NCBI RefSeq assembly: GCF_005116645.1
Contig: NZ_SWCM01000003.1
Location: forward strand, 1-64,000
Reading direction: 5' to 3'
From: Desulfopila sp. IMCC35006
Lineage (GTDB): Bacteria > Desulfobacterota > Desulfobulbia > Desulfobulbales > Desulfocapsaceae
Length of the DNA: 64,000 nucleotides
This document shows positions 53,978 to 62,241 of the stretch, piece after piece. Below the pieces are notes generated by a model. The model ran no database searches, had not been told where the DNA came from, and saw only the letters and a program-made list of their open reading frames with translations. The position numbers and the translations under genes are program-made. Within the stretch, counting starts at the first letter, position 1; each line of letters opens with the position of its first letter.

Positions 53978-54739
53978 TTAAAGAATCAATTTATGCGGGT
54001 CGACTCTTTCCCGCAGAATTTTCAATTCCCTGTCGGAAGGCGGTTCCGCCTCGATCGCCCGGGAAATATCCACGGCAAACTCCATGTTATCGAGGATGTC
54101 CTGGGGAGTGACCCCTGGATAATAGCTCGCCAGATACATCTCCTTGGTGACATCATCGAAATACATGACACCAAGATTGGTGATGACGGCTGTCGGACCG
54201 CCCGGCTTCAATCCCGCACGCTCCCTGGCCCCCGGCCCATCCAGATAGCCTGGACTCGTCAGGTAATCCAGTTTTACCGGGAATTTTCGTTTTTCATGCT
54301 GCATGAAAATGAGGCATCGGGACACAAAAGATGCGACATCGCAGGCCCCGCCACTTCCCGAAAAGCGGATTTTGGGTTGAAAATAATCACCGATGCAGGT
54401 CGAATTCAGGTTGCCGTATTTGTCAACTTGAGCGGACCCCAGAATCCCTATGATACGATCGCCGGTATTTGGGTTTTGCATGGTAGCAAATGCCTCCAGC
54501 AGTCCACTGTTCGAGGCCGCCCCGAACATGACGCGAGAGTCGGCAACGGCCATAGGAATCTCTTCCAGTTTTGAATCAATCGCTCCTGTTTCAAAAAAGA
54601 TGATGCTGTCCGGGGCATTAATTTGCTTTGCAGCCATGGCCGCAACCATAGATATGCCGGTGCCGCAGAAAACGATATCACCATCCCGGATCTCTCTTGC
54701 CGCCATGATGGTCATCATTTCTTTCAGTGTATAATCCAT
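53978..54739 (-). CDS. gctB: Glutaconate/glutarate CoA-transferase subunit B
   Basis: A 253-residue class I CoA-transferase B subunit. It follows Acidaminococcus GctB in YTLKEMMTIMAAREIRDGDIVFCGTG, the catalytic Glu (E50 in IIFFETGAID), LGSAQVDKYGNLNSTCIGDYFQPKIRFSGSGGACDVAS, MMQHEKR-like FMQHEKRKFP and SPGYLDGPGARERAGL. With subunit A it moves CoA from an acyl-CoA donor to glutarate or glutaconate. AGGAG precedes the ATG and gctA ends 24 bp upstream. Element B2 lies just downstream. Confidence 0.92.
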   Translation of the reverse strand: MDYTLKEMMTIMAAREIRDGDIVFCGTGISMVAAMAAKQINAPDSIIFFETGAIDSKLEEIPMAVADSRVMFGAASNSGLLEAFATMQNPNTGDRIIGILGSAQVDKYGNLNSTCIGDYFQPKIRFSGSGGACDVASFVSRCLIFMQHEKRKFPVKLDYLTSPGYLDGPGARERAGLKPGGPTAVITNLGVMYFDDVTKEMYLASYYPGVTPQDILDNMEFAVDISRAIEAEPPSDRELKILRERVDPHKLIL

Positions 54740-54763
54740 CGTGTCTTTTCTCCTGAATGCAAT

Positions 54764-55741
54764 TTATCGTCGATCCAGACCGGTTGCATATCCAGTTCTT
54801 TTATCTGCAGAAATCATCTTCAGTTGCTCTTTTCCCACCAGAGTCAAGAGACCTGGGTGGTCTTTCACACCGTAAACAAATGTTTCCAGGTATTCTTTAT
54901 AGAGCTTGTCGTCTTTGGCAAAGGTACTGAGCTGTTTGAGGTAAATGGGATCGTAATCGTAACAATTGAAACAGGCAGAAGGATAGGCACCATACGGAAC
55001 ATGGACCACGGCGCTTACATGGATGAATGGAATTTGATTGTATTCAGGTTTTTCCCGCAACTCCTCCGAGTCGACAATTTCTTCGCAGGTCACAATGACA
55101 TGTTTCGATGCCTTCGCCTGATCAATATCGGCAAAATTCAGACCTTCAATCCTGCACGTACCGTGTTTATCCGCCTTCTGCACATGGATGATGGTAACGT
55201 CCGGGTTTATGGCAGGAACAAGCACCACCTTGGTGGCGCCGCCCCAGTTGCCGAATGGGTTGTCGATAATTTCAATTTTTTTATCCGGTAATTTCGGATC
55301 CATTGCCCGCAGTTCTCTGGAAAATCCCCATTTTTCGAGAATGTCAGTACCAAGCCCTGATAATGTATTGATAAAGGGGACACCCATGGCACCGGCATGA
55401 AAACGAAGCGACATATGATAGTTTGAATAATCCTCGAACAGAATCTCTCCCCTCTGGATGGCTGATTTAAATCGGATGCATGTCGGTGCGGCTTTACCAT
55501 TGCCACCATAGGCAATCTCGAGCCTTGAGATACATCCACCGCCGATAAGCTCATCAACACCTGTACCGTTTGAATGGGCATAACAGTGAAGATTTTTTTT
55601 CCTCTGCCGCATGATCTCATAAACTGCTGCCATGGGGTTTCGGTTCACGGTAAATCCGCCGATTGATATATGGCAGCCGTCAGTGACATAGGTCGCGATT
55701 GCCTGTTCCAGTGTCATGACTTTTCCTTGACTAACGTTCAT
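54764..55741 (-). CDS. gctA: Glutaconate/glutarate CoA-transferase subunit A
   Basis: A 325-residue class I CoA-transferase A subunit of the same length class as Acidaminococcus GctA (320). Shared blocks include KVMTLEQAIATYVTDGCHISIGGFT, NPMAAVYEI, EKWGFSRELR, IIDNPF, VDVAIIHAQ-like PDVTIIHVQKADKHGT, ASKHVIVTCEEI and VPYGAYPSACFNCYDYD. It activates the dicarboxylate at the start of the pathway and is the first gene of the long operon. AAGGAG stands eight bases before the ATG, and the sigma-54 promoter lies about 55 bases further up. Confidence 0.92.
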   Translation of the reverse strand: MNVSQGKVMTLEQAIATYVTDGCHISIGGFTVNRNPMAAVYEIMRQRKKNLHCYAHSNGTGVDELIGGGCISRLEIAYGGNGKAAPTCIRFKSAIQRGEILFEDYSNYHMSLRFHAGAMGVPFINTLSGLGTDILEKWGFSRELRAMDPKLPDKKIEIIDNPFGNWGGATKVVLVPAINPDVTIIHVQKADKHGTCRIEGLNFADIDQAKASKHVIVTCEEIVDSEELREKPEYNQIPFIHVSAVVHVPYGAYPSACFNCYDYDPIYLKQLSTFAKDDKLYKEYLETFVYGVKDHPGLLTLVGKEQLKMISADKRTGYATGLDRR

Positions 55742-55795
55742 ATGCGCGGCTCCTTCATTGGTGCAATATTCTCAATTAGATCGCATACGACTATT

Positions 55796-55812
55796 TTGCA
55801 AGACAGGGGCCA
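55796..55812 (-). promoter_or_regulatory. Sigma-54 promoter of the glutarate operon
   Basis: On the minus strand the sequence is TGGCCCCTGTCTTGCAA. GG and GC are ten bases apart, with an intact TTGCA -12 box. It predicts a start near 55787 and a 45-base leader to gctA. It is the only strong promoter signal ahead of the ten co-directional genes down to dctM. Confidence 0.82.
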
Positions 55813-55891
55813 GACAGCCGCACTAAACACTTAACCTTCGGTATTTACACGAATATTACATACAGGCCGGTGGAAGCAGCGATGCATGGAC

Positions 55892-55907
55892 GTAGGAAAT
55901 GTCCTAC
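55892..55907. promoter_or_regulatory. Candidate activator C site 1, GTAGGA-N4-TCCTAC
   Basis: A perfect 6-bp inverted repeat with a 4-base spacer, about 85 bp upstream of the sigma-54 promoter. The half-site GTAGGA recurs in site 2 (55974-56012). Confidence 0.6.
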
Positions 55908-55973
55908 ATAGTTACTTGTACTGCAGGTGGGGTATTGTATGATAAGTGGCTTGATTGAGACGATTTTTTCTAC

Positions 55974-56012
55974 GTGTAGGAGAAAATGGACACTGCAGGA
56001 TTTCTCCTACAC
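55974..56012. promoter_or_regulatory. Candidate activator C site 2, GTGTAGGAGAAA-N15-TTTCTCCTACAC
   Basis: A 12-bp perfect inverted repeat with a 15-base spacer that contains the same GTAGGA/TCCTAC half-sites as site 1, about 165-200 bp upstream of the promoter. Two such sites fit binding of an enhancer-binding-protein oligomer. The rest of the 55742-56187 gap shows no supported gene. Confidence 0.6.
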
Positions 56013-56187
56013 TTTATTCCTGATCATTCTCAGGCTGGCATTATCAAAATTTATTATTTATTTGCGATTGCCGGGAAAGGACCTCTATCTATCTATCTTA
56101 TATCAGAGGTGAAATGAACTGCGAGCAAGTATTGAAATTATCAGTCTTTTTGCGGATTCTTTACGTATCCGAACAATCCCCTTTGGC

Positions 56188-57624
56188 TCAATTGTTGCGA
56201 TCGACGTTTGACGCACTTCTGATTTTATTGAGTTTATCGTAGAGAGACGTTCGATGCATGCCCAATATCTCCGCAGCCTTAGTCTTGTTGCCCTGTACAG
56301 ACCGAAGAACGTTTTCTATCACTTTTCTTTCGGTCTCCTCCAAGATCTGCCTGAGGTTGCCTTCCAAAGGAGGATCATCGGTTCGAGGTCCTGCATCGGT
56401 GCAGTGCCGAACCTGTTCAGGCAAATCTTCTGGTCTGATCATATTGCCTCGGGAAATTATGCTGGCCTTTTCCATAACATTGCGCAATTCCCTCACATTT
56501 CCCGGCCAGGCATACCCCTTTAATAATTCTATCGCCTCTTTGGAAATACCCGACGGGCCCCAGGAAATTTCCGATTTGAGCTGCGACAGCAAATGATGTG
56601 CAATCAGAGGAATGTCGTCTTTCATCTGTCTCAGGCTTGGGGCAAGGATGTTAAAAACATTAATTCGAAAATACAGGTCTATCCTGAACTTGTCTTCTTT
56701 AATCAGTTCACTGAGATCGCGATTTGTCGCCGCGATAAGTCGGAAATCCACCGGTATTGTTTTCGTCCCGCCGAGCCGATCCACCGTTCGTTCCTGCAGC
56801 ACCCTCAGCAGCTTGGCCTGCATCGACAAAGGCAGTTCGCCGATTTCGTCGAGCAGAATAGTGCCCCCGTGAGCCATTTCGAACTTGCCAGGTTTTCCCT
56901 CGGTTCTTGCACCGGTGAATGCCCCGGACTCATAGCCGAAAAGTTCGCTCTCGAACAGGTCCGGAGGAATCGCGGCGCAGTTAACTTTGATAAAAGGTCC
57001 ACTGGCCCGGGGACTTGACTGATGAATAAAATAAGCAATAACCTCCTTCCCCGTCCCGGATTCGCCGGTTATCAAAATGTTCGAAGCCGTTTTCGCCGCC
57101 AGCAGCGATTTGTCTTTGACCTCTTGAATAGGCGGGGATTCACCAATTATATCAGTCCCCCCTTTCAGTTGACTGAGCTGCTTCTGGTAATACTCCAGTT
57201 GTCCATCGAGGAGTTCGATTTTTCGCTGGAGGTCCCATAATCTCGTCACCTCATTAAGCATTCCTTTGCCAACGGCGCCGAGCAGGTTCCCGGCAGTATC
57301 CTTAATCGGGATTCTGGAGATAAGCTGCTGGCGCCCACCGATGTACAGCGTGTCACCAATCCTGGCCTTGCCGTCTTGCAGTATTTCATGCAGGCGAGTA
57401 CCGTTTATAACCTCGGTAATATGTTTTCCGATGGCATCCTTACCGTCTATCCCCAGGAATTGCTGGCTGTAACGACTAATAAATCTAATTGTCCCATTTT
57501 CACCTATAACTATTGGACATTCATATGGATTATCTATCAAACCATAGATGAATTCTTCACCAAGATTATGCAGCTTCTCTTTATAGGCGTCGTTGTGCTT
57601 ATCGTCCATGTTCTTATCGTCCAT
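56188..57624 (-). CDS. Sigma-54-dependent activator C (PAS-AAA+-Fis-type HTH)
   Basis: A 478-residue enhancer-binding protein with one N-terminal PAS domain (about residues 25-125), Walker A GESGTGKE (187-194), GAFTGA (234-239), Walker B GGTILLDEIGE (253-263) and a Fis-type HTH near the C-terminus (GNKTKAAEILGMHRTSLYDKLNKI). It differs in layout from activators A and B. It lies directly upstream of the glutarate operon in the same direction, with paired GTAGGA sites between them, so it is the probable activator. The start is a tandem 15-bp repeat: ATGGACGATAAGAAC then ATGGACGATAAGCAC, so residue 6 is an alternative start. Confidence 0.92.
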   Translation of the reverse strand: MDDKNMDDKHNDAYKEKLHNLGEEFIYGLIDNPYECPIVIGENGTIRFISRYSQQFLGIDGKDAIGKHITEVINGTRLHEILQDGKARIGDTLYIGGRQQLISRIPIKDTAGNLLGAVGKGMLNEVTRLWDLQRKIELLDGQLEYYQKQLSQLKGGTDIIGESPPIQEVKDKSLLAAKTASNILITGESGTGKEVIAYFIHQSSPRASGPFIKVNCAAIPPDLFESELFGYESGAFTGARTEGKPGKFEMAHGGTILLDEIGELPLSMQAKLLRVLQERTVDRLGGTKTIPVDFRLIAATNRDLSELIKEDKFRIDLYFRINVFNILAPSLRQMKDDIPLIAHHLLSQLKSEISWGPSGISKEAIELLKGYAWPGNVRELRNVMEKASIISRGNMIRPEDLPEQVRHCTDAGPRTDDPPLEGNLRQILEETERKVIENVLRSVQGNKTKAAEILGMHRTSLYDKLNKIRSASNVDRNN

Positions 57625-57957
57625 GTCGCATCTTTATTTCGGTAGACCAATTTGTAATGACATCAGATTGAGGCGGCAAAGCAAAGGTCCGGCCGGAAAT
57701 TTCCATTGCTGCAGGCGATTTTCGCCTGTGGCAAACCCACTGAGACAGCTTACCAACAAGTACCGGTCGGGTCAATTATACTGCTGCGGGTGAGAATTTC
57801 ATTTTCGCGCCTGTTTAAGCCGGGTGGTGAATATATATATGAAATACAGCGTCGGAAGGCAGTTCTGCCGGGAGGTTTGTTCAGGCGTGGTAGAGAGCAA
57901 AACGTGCTGATTTTTGCGAGCTTGTTCGTCGGGGACTCTGTTCAGTACTCGCTTGGC
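57625..57957. other. 333-bp stretch upstream of activator C, no supported gene
   Basis: It lies between the activator C start and repeat A2. A plus-strand open frame (57706-58062) has no ribosome site and runs into the repeat, so I do not count it. I see no clear promoter motif. Confidence 0.45.
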
Positions 57958-58140
57958 GGGTGCTCTTTTCAGTACCCCCTTGAGGGGTATAAGTTCCTTA
58001 ACGAAATAATTCTCTTGCAAAGAGCGCAAGATGACTATCGAATGGCCACTAATCCCGCCTAAAAGCATTGCGGGATAAGTTCCTTAACGAAATAATTCTC
58101 TTGCAAAGAGCGCAAGAGAATTACTTCTAAGTCACTAAAC
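57958..58140. repeat. Dispersed repeat family A, copy 2 (183 bp), fused to a gene's stop codon
   Basis: It is the relative of 2665-2854. It keeps GGGTGCTCTTTTCAGT, two tandem GGGATAAGTTC/CGAAATAATT/TCTTGCAAAGAGC units, the ATCCCGC/GCGGGAT hairpin and the CTAAAC end. The CTAAAC again encodes the final Val codon and TAG of the minus-strand gene. The stem AATTCTCTTGC/GCAAGAGAATT follows at once and probably ends the transcript of the HypD-like gene. Confidence 0.85.
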
Positions 58141-59346
58141 ACGGCTGGCGATATTCCGACTCCCCTGCACATTATATTTGAAATAGGAAGAGCAGATTCC
58201 CTCATCGGATATCATACAGGGGCCGATCGGCGTCTGCGGGGTGCAGACCATGCCGAATGCCGGACAGTCCGGAGGAAGACCACGGCCGGAAATGATGGCA
58301 TTACACTGGCACATGCAAGACTCCTGACCTTCTTTAAAGCGGACATTGAATCTTTTGGTGGCATCGAAGAGGGCGAGTTCGTCGCGTATGACAAAACCGC
58401 TCTGCTCGATGGTACCTAGCCCCCGCCAGTCGGTATCAACGGCAAAAAACACCTCCGACACCATTTTTCTGGCCCTTTTATTATCCTCAGAAGAGTAGAT
58501 AAAAGCTGACGTATCGTCAAAAACCGACTCGCCGTTTCGTATCTGCTTGACCAGGCTGAGAATACCTTCCAGAATCTCGACGGCTTCAAATCCCGCTATA
58601 TAACAGGAAAGATTGTGTTTTCTGGCCAGCTCGGTATACGCTTCCGTATCGGAAATAGTGTTGATATGATCAGAGCAGAGCAGGCCCCGGATATTGAGAT
58701 CGGGGTCCAGCATCAGCAGATCGATCGTCGGCGGCAGGAGCCTGATGGAGGGAATAACACAAAAATTCTCTATCCCTAAGCGCGCTGCCTCAAGAATTGT
58801 TTCGGCAACACTTGGGGCCGTCGCTTCAAAGCCCACCGCCGGATAGACAACGGTATAGTCCGGCTCGCGCCGGGCAATATCCAAGGCATCCATGGGCGAT
58901 GATATGATTTCAATCCGCGCCCCTTTTTTCCAAATTGAGCCAAGGGATTCTTTGCTGCCCGGGACACGAATCAGATCTTCACAGGCAGCAGTTATGACTT
59001 TAGGCTGCATGGCCACTTTGACAAAGGCATCAATATGACCGGCCGGCATGACACAGACACTGCAGCCTGGGCCGGCGACAAGATCAATTTTATCAGGCAA
59101 AAGCTCACGCAGACCATATTTAAGAATGGCCCTGTTCTGCGTGCCGCAAGCAACCATAAGGCGCATGGGACGGTCGACGAGTTTGTGTATTTTCTCAAGC
59201 AGTGCTTTCTGGATGTCAAGATCCTTTGTCACATTCTCGGATTCCATTTTGGTATACCCCTCACCCCAGGTGGATAAACGTTCTTGCACCTGCCCCAAGT
59301 AACTTTCTGGCAAACAGGCATCATTCCCAGAAAGAAGGTCAAACAT
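58135..59346 (-). CDS. Divergent HypD-like protein
   Basis: A 403-residue relative of the [NiFe]-hydrogenase maturation factor HypD, which helps build the Fe(CN)2CO centre. The C-terminal [4Fe-4S] Cys set is complete (SCMCQCNAIISGRG, CPAFGMVCTPQTPIGPCMISDEGIC), as are VPGS and the PGCxVC motif (PGCSVC). However, CGTHTHAI is CGTQNRAI and the late CPGHVS-like block is CSDHIN. The ATG at 59346 overlaps the stop of the upstream small gene (TAATG), so translational coupling is likely; an ATG at 59247 with GAGGGG upstream gives a more typical HypD N-terminus. Other hyp genes are not in the window. It may be a HypD paralogue with a different task. Confidence 0.75.
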   Translation of the reverse strand: MFDLLSGNDACLPESYLGQVQERLSTWGEGYTKMESENVTKDLDIQKALLEKIHKLVDRPMRLMVACGTQNRAILKYGLRELLPDKIDLVAGPGCSVCVMPAGHIDAFVKVAMQPKVITAACEDLIRVPGSKESLGSIWKKGARIEIISSPMDALDIARREPDYTVVYPAVGFEATAPSVAETILEAARLGIENFCVIPSIRLLPPTIDLLMLDPDLNIRGLLCSDHINTISDTEAYTELARKHNLSCYIAGFEAVEILEGILSLVKQIRNGESVFDDTSAFIYSSEDNKRARKMVSEVFFAVDTDWRGLGTIEQSGFVIRDELALFDATKRFNVRFKEGQESCMCQCNAIISGRGLPPDCPAFGMVCTPQTPIGPCMISDEGICSSYFKYNVQGSRNIASRV

Positions 59347-59588
59347 TATTCCGAAGCTTCTGCCTCGTTCTTCATTATCTTATAGCTCTCGGAATCAATA
59401 ACTTTTTCGCTTTCTATTTTCTCGATTTCAGCTCGAGTCAAATGAAACTTGCCACACGCCGGACAAGTACCGTCAAATTCATCTCCGACGGCCCGTGCTT
59501 TCAATTCGTCGATAGTCATATGATCCAGTTTGCCGCATGCGCCACTGGGATTTTCCGCTCGTACCTGCACTCTTCGTGTGTTTGGCAT
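59346..59588 (-). CDS. CxxC mini-protein next to the HypD-like gene
   Basis: An 80-residue protein beginning MPNTRRVQVRAENPSGACGKLDHM, with a CPAC motif (GTCPACGKFHLTRAEIEKIE) and one further Cys, like a small zinc-ribbon or rubredoxin-like knuckle, then a charged helical tail. GGAGG ahead of the ATG at 59588 fixes the start. Its stop overlaps the start of the HypD-like gene by one base, so the two are translationally linked. It lies between that gene and mvhA. A carrier or scaffold role in hydrogenase maturation is a guess; no family recognised. Confidence 0.7.
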   Translation of the reverse strand: MPNTRRVQVRAENPSGACGKLDHMTIDELKARAVGDEFDGTCPACGKFHLTRAEIEKIESEKVIDSESYKIMKNEAEASE

Positions 59589-59654
59589 GGTTGCCTCCTG
59601 CACTTTGATCTTCATTCTTTTTAAAGGAGAAGATAAGTAACCTGTATATACTAC

Positions 59655-59681
59655 ATTATAGACCAAAAAAAACAAAAACAA
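59655..59681 (-). promoter_or_regulatory. Candidate sigma-70 promoter of the CxxC/HypD-like pair
   Basis: On the minus strand there is TTGTTT (59681-59676), a 15-base T-rich spacer and a perfect TATAAT (59660-59655), about 67 bases before the mini-protein ATG. The spacing is short of the ideal 17, so the call is tentative. Confidence 0.4.
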
Positions 59682-59837
59682 TCTCTCAGAAACTGATGTC
59701 ACCTCCAGTCAACAACCTTCGTCGGTCCCGCAGGTGACACCTGAAGGAGGTTAGCATCTTACCAGTTATTTCCTTTTTTCCCGGGGAAACAACGTATTAC
59801 AGGGTAGCTGCCCTCTCCTTCCTGCCGTTTACCGAGC

Positions 59838-61286
59838 TTAGCTGACTATCTGGTCGACCTCTTTTCCGTCTTTATCGACAATGCTTACAGATATTGGTAT
59901 GCCGCCATCCAGGCGGTGGGTAGCACAGGACATTCAGGGGTCGTAGGCGCGCACCGCCATTTCCACCTGATTGAGCAATCCCTCGTTATAGACCCCGTTT
60001 TTGATGAGCGTGGTCGCCGCCTGCTTGACACTCATATTCATCGGCGCGATGTTATGGGTCGTCCCGACAATGAGATTTGCCTTGGTGATACAGCCGTTAT
60101 CGTCGGTTGTGTAATCGTGAATTAATGTCCCTCGCGGCGCTTCAACCACTCCGACCCCACGTCCGGCTTTCGGCTCAACCTTGGCCCGTACATTGGTATC
60201 GGTAATGCCTTCCCATTCGAGCAACTCTATGGTTCGCTCGCAGGCATAGACCATCTCAATAAGCCTTGCATAATGGTACAGCAGGGTCTGCTGGGCCGGA
60301 CGACCAAAAGAACTCCTGAACGCCTCGAGGGCCGCCTGCGCCCTTGGTGTTGAGATTTTGTCACAGACGTTGATTCTTGCCAGCGTGTTGGAACGATAGA
60401 TCCCCTTCGGTGCGGCCAGATCCATATTAAAGCCTTCGTCCCAGGATTTGGCATAGGGCATCTTCGAATACCCCCAGGGTTCGACATGCTCGCCCAGATA
60501 GTTGATATAATCCTCGCCGGCAAAATCGACAAAGCTGCCATCGGCCTTCATCAGTCGCAGTTTGCCGTCATAGAGTCGCAATGCGCCGTCTTTCTCATCA
60601 ACCGTCCCGAGAAAACCGGTTTTGATCACGCCAAGCTCGCCAATGACGTCCATATATTTACTGAACACATTATTGATTGCATAATCAAGGGCGTACAGGG
60701 AGAAATCAAGCAGCGTCCGGGTCCCTTCGAGCAGTTCCTGTCGCTCCTCCTCGACCATCGGTTTGGCAAAACCGCCGGCGACCCCGGCAATTGGATGAAT
60801 GGCCTTTCCGGCAAACTTGTCCAGCATCATCTGGCCAAGCTGACGCATCTTGACGACTTTAGTCGCCAGCTCCGGTGCCGCTTTGACCACGCCGATAACA
60901 TTGCGCACCGAGTAGTCCGCATCCGGCCCCAGCACAAAATCCGGTGCTGCCAGAAAGAAGAAATGCAGAATTTTATCGTTAATATGCGCGAGTATCTGGC
61001 ACATTTCCCGCAGCTTATGACCAGTTAAAGTGGGTGTCACCCCAAAGGCACCGTCGACCGCTTTATTCGAGGCCAGATGATGCATCCATGGACAGATACC
61101 GCAGATTCGGTTGACAATGCGGGGCACTTCTTCAGCCGGCCGACCCTCAATAAATTTTTCAAACCCGCGCAGAGACTGAATGTGCAAAAAGGCGTCCTGG
61201 ACATTGCCGTCATCACCTAGATGAATCGCAATCTTGGCGTGTCCCTCAATGCGGGTTACCGGTGCAATATTTATTACTTTTCCCAT
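59838..61286 (-). CDS. mvhA: F420-non-reducing (Mvh-type) [NiFeSe] hydrogenase large subunit, selenoprotein
   Basis: A 482-residue hydrogenase large subunit once the in-frame TGA at 59936-59934 is read as selenocysteine (residue 451). The N-terminal ligand pair is RICGICPWMHHLA. The C-terminal motif becomes DP-U-MSCATH, which is DPCxxCxxH with Sec for the first Cys. After the TGA the frame stays open for 31 residues to TAA at 59840-59838, so a C-terminal peptide of about 25 residues after the His would be cut during maturation. A hairpin 18-32 bases after the TGA matches that of mvhD. GGAGGA precedes the ATG at 61286, one base after the mvhG stop. Automatic callers will truncate the gene at the TGA. 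Confidence 0.92.
59902..59936 (-). other. UGA(Sec) codon and SECIS-like hairpin of mvhA
   Basis: Bases 18-32 after the TGA form CCGCC-TGGAT-GGCGG on the minus strand (stems 59916-59912 and 59906-59902). The TGGAT loop is at bases 23-27 after the codon, the same loop at the same distance as in mvhD. Bacterial SECIS hairpins stand immediately 3' of the UGA inside the coding region. Confidence 0.85.
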
Positions 61287-61287
61287 C

Positions 61288-62229
61288 TTATTCCTCCTCC
61301 ACCACCGGTTTTTTGACCGGTCGCAGTTTTCCGTGGGCTCCTGAAAATCGTAGTATAGACCGGCGGTCGACAACCGATTTATAGTCAATACCGTTACTTG
61401 CCAGAGCATTCATCATATCAAGCAGTTGGTTGCCGTCTTTGCGTACCGGCCCGAAACACCCCCGACAGGGCACCCTGGCGCTGATGCAGGCCGGGGCGCC
61501 ACGTTTGGCGCAGCCGGCTGCGGTAACCGGCCCAAGACACAAATAGCCCTGTTCCAGCAGACAACGCATCTCATCAATCGGGGCCCCGGGAACGAAATCG
61601 GCATTGGTGATAAATCGTTTCACCTTGTCCACCGCCCCTTTTCCTTCTCGCCTGGTTGGACAGGTATCACAGACACTCTTGCCGGGAAGCACTGGATCGC
61701 GACCTTCGACAAGCGACAGGATAACTTCGGCAATCAGCGCCGGATTAGGCGGACAACCAGGCAGCTGCATATCGATTTTTACCTTCTCGTCACAGGCATA
61801 TACCCGATCAAGCGGTGCCGGCACCTCAACATTCGGCACTTCAGCACCCGGATCAGTACTCTCCGTGCGATAAATTTCCTCCCAGCTCTGCTCACGATCC
61901 TGGCCGTTCATCAGTGCGGGAATGCCGCCGTGGGTCGCACAGGTGCCAAGAGCAATCAGCACCTTGCACTTCTTGCGCATTTCTTCAAGCACTTCAAGGT
62001 GTTCGTGATTGCTCACCCCTCCGGTGACGATACCAACCACGGCATCCGGAATATTCAGAATAATCCCTTCGCCGCACTGACCGAAATATTTATGATCCAT
62101 CAGAACCGGGGCATGAACAATATCCAGCGCCTCAGTTATTATCGGAATAAGATCTTCGCCGATGTTCAGGATGGCAATTTCGCACCCCGAGCAGGATCCC
62201 AACCACTCCATTGCAGTCGTTACACCCAT
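61288..62229 (-). CDS. mvhG: Mvh-type hydrogenase small subunit
   Basis: A 313-residue [NiFe]-hydrogenase small subunit with Cys ligands for three Fe-S clusters. The proximal site is GSCSGCE (near residue 12) with GTCATHGG and PGCPPNP. The medial/distal ligands lie in CDTCPTRREG, CLGPVTAAGCAKRGAPACIS and PCRGCFGP. There is no Tat signal, so the enzyme is cytoplasmic. It passes electrons from MvhA to MvhD and HdrA. It lies between mvhD (12 bases upstream) and mvhA (one base downstream). Confidence 0.94.
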   Translation of the reverse strand: MGVTTAMEWLGSCSGCEIAILNIGEDLIPIITEALDIVHAPVLMDHKYFGQCGEGIILNIPDAVVGIVTGGVSNHEHLEVLEEMRKKCKVLIALGTCATHGGIPALMNGQDREQSWEEIYRTESTDPGAEVPNVEVPAPLDRVYACDEKVKIDMQLPGCPPNPALIAEVILSLVEGRDPVLPGKSVCDTCPTRREGKGAVDKVKRFITNADFVPGAPIDEMRCLLEQGYLCLGPVTAAGCAKRGAPACISARVPCRGCFGPVRKDGNQLLDMMNALASNGIDYKSVVDRRSILRFSGAHGKLRPVKKPVVEEE

Positions 62230-62241
62230 ATCTTTCTCCCT

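Noticed and set aside
55927-56112. 61-codon plus-strand open frame
   Set aside because: No ribosome site, and it overlaps the GTAGGA palindromes upstream of the gctA promoter.
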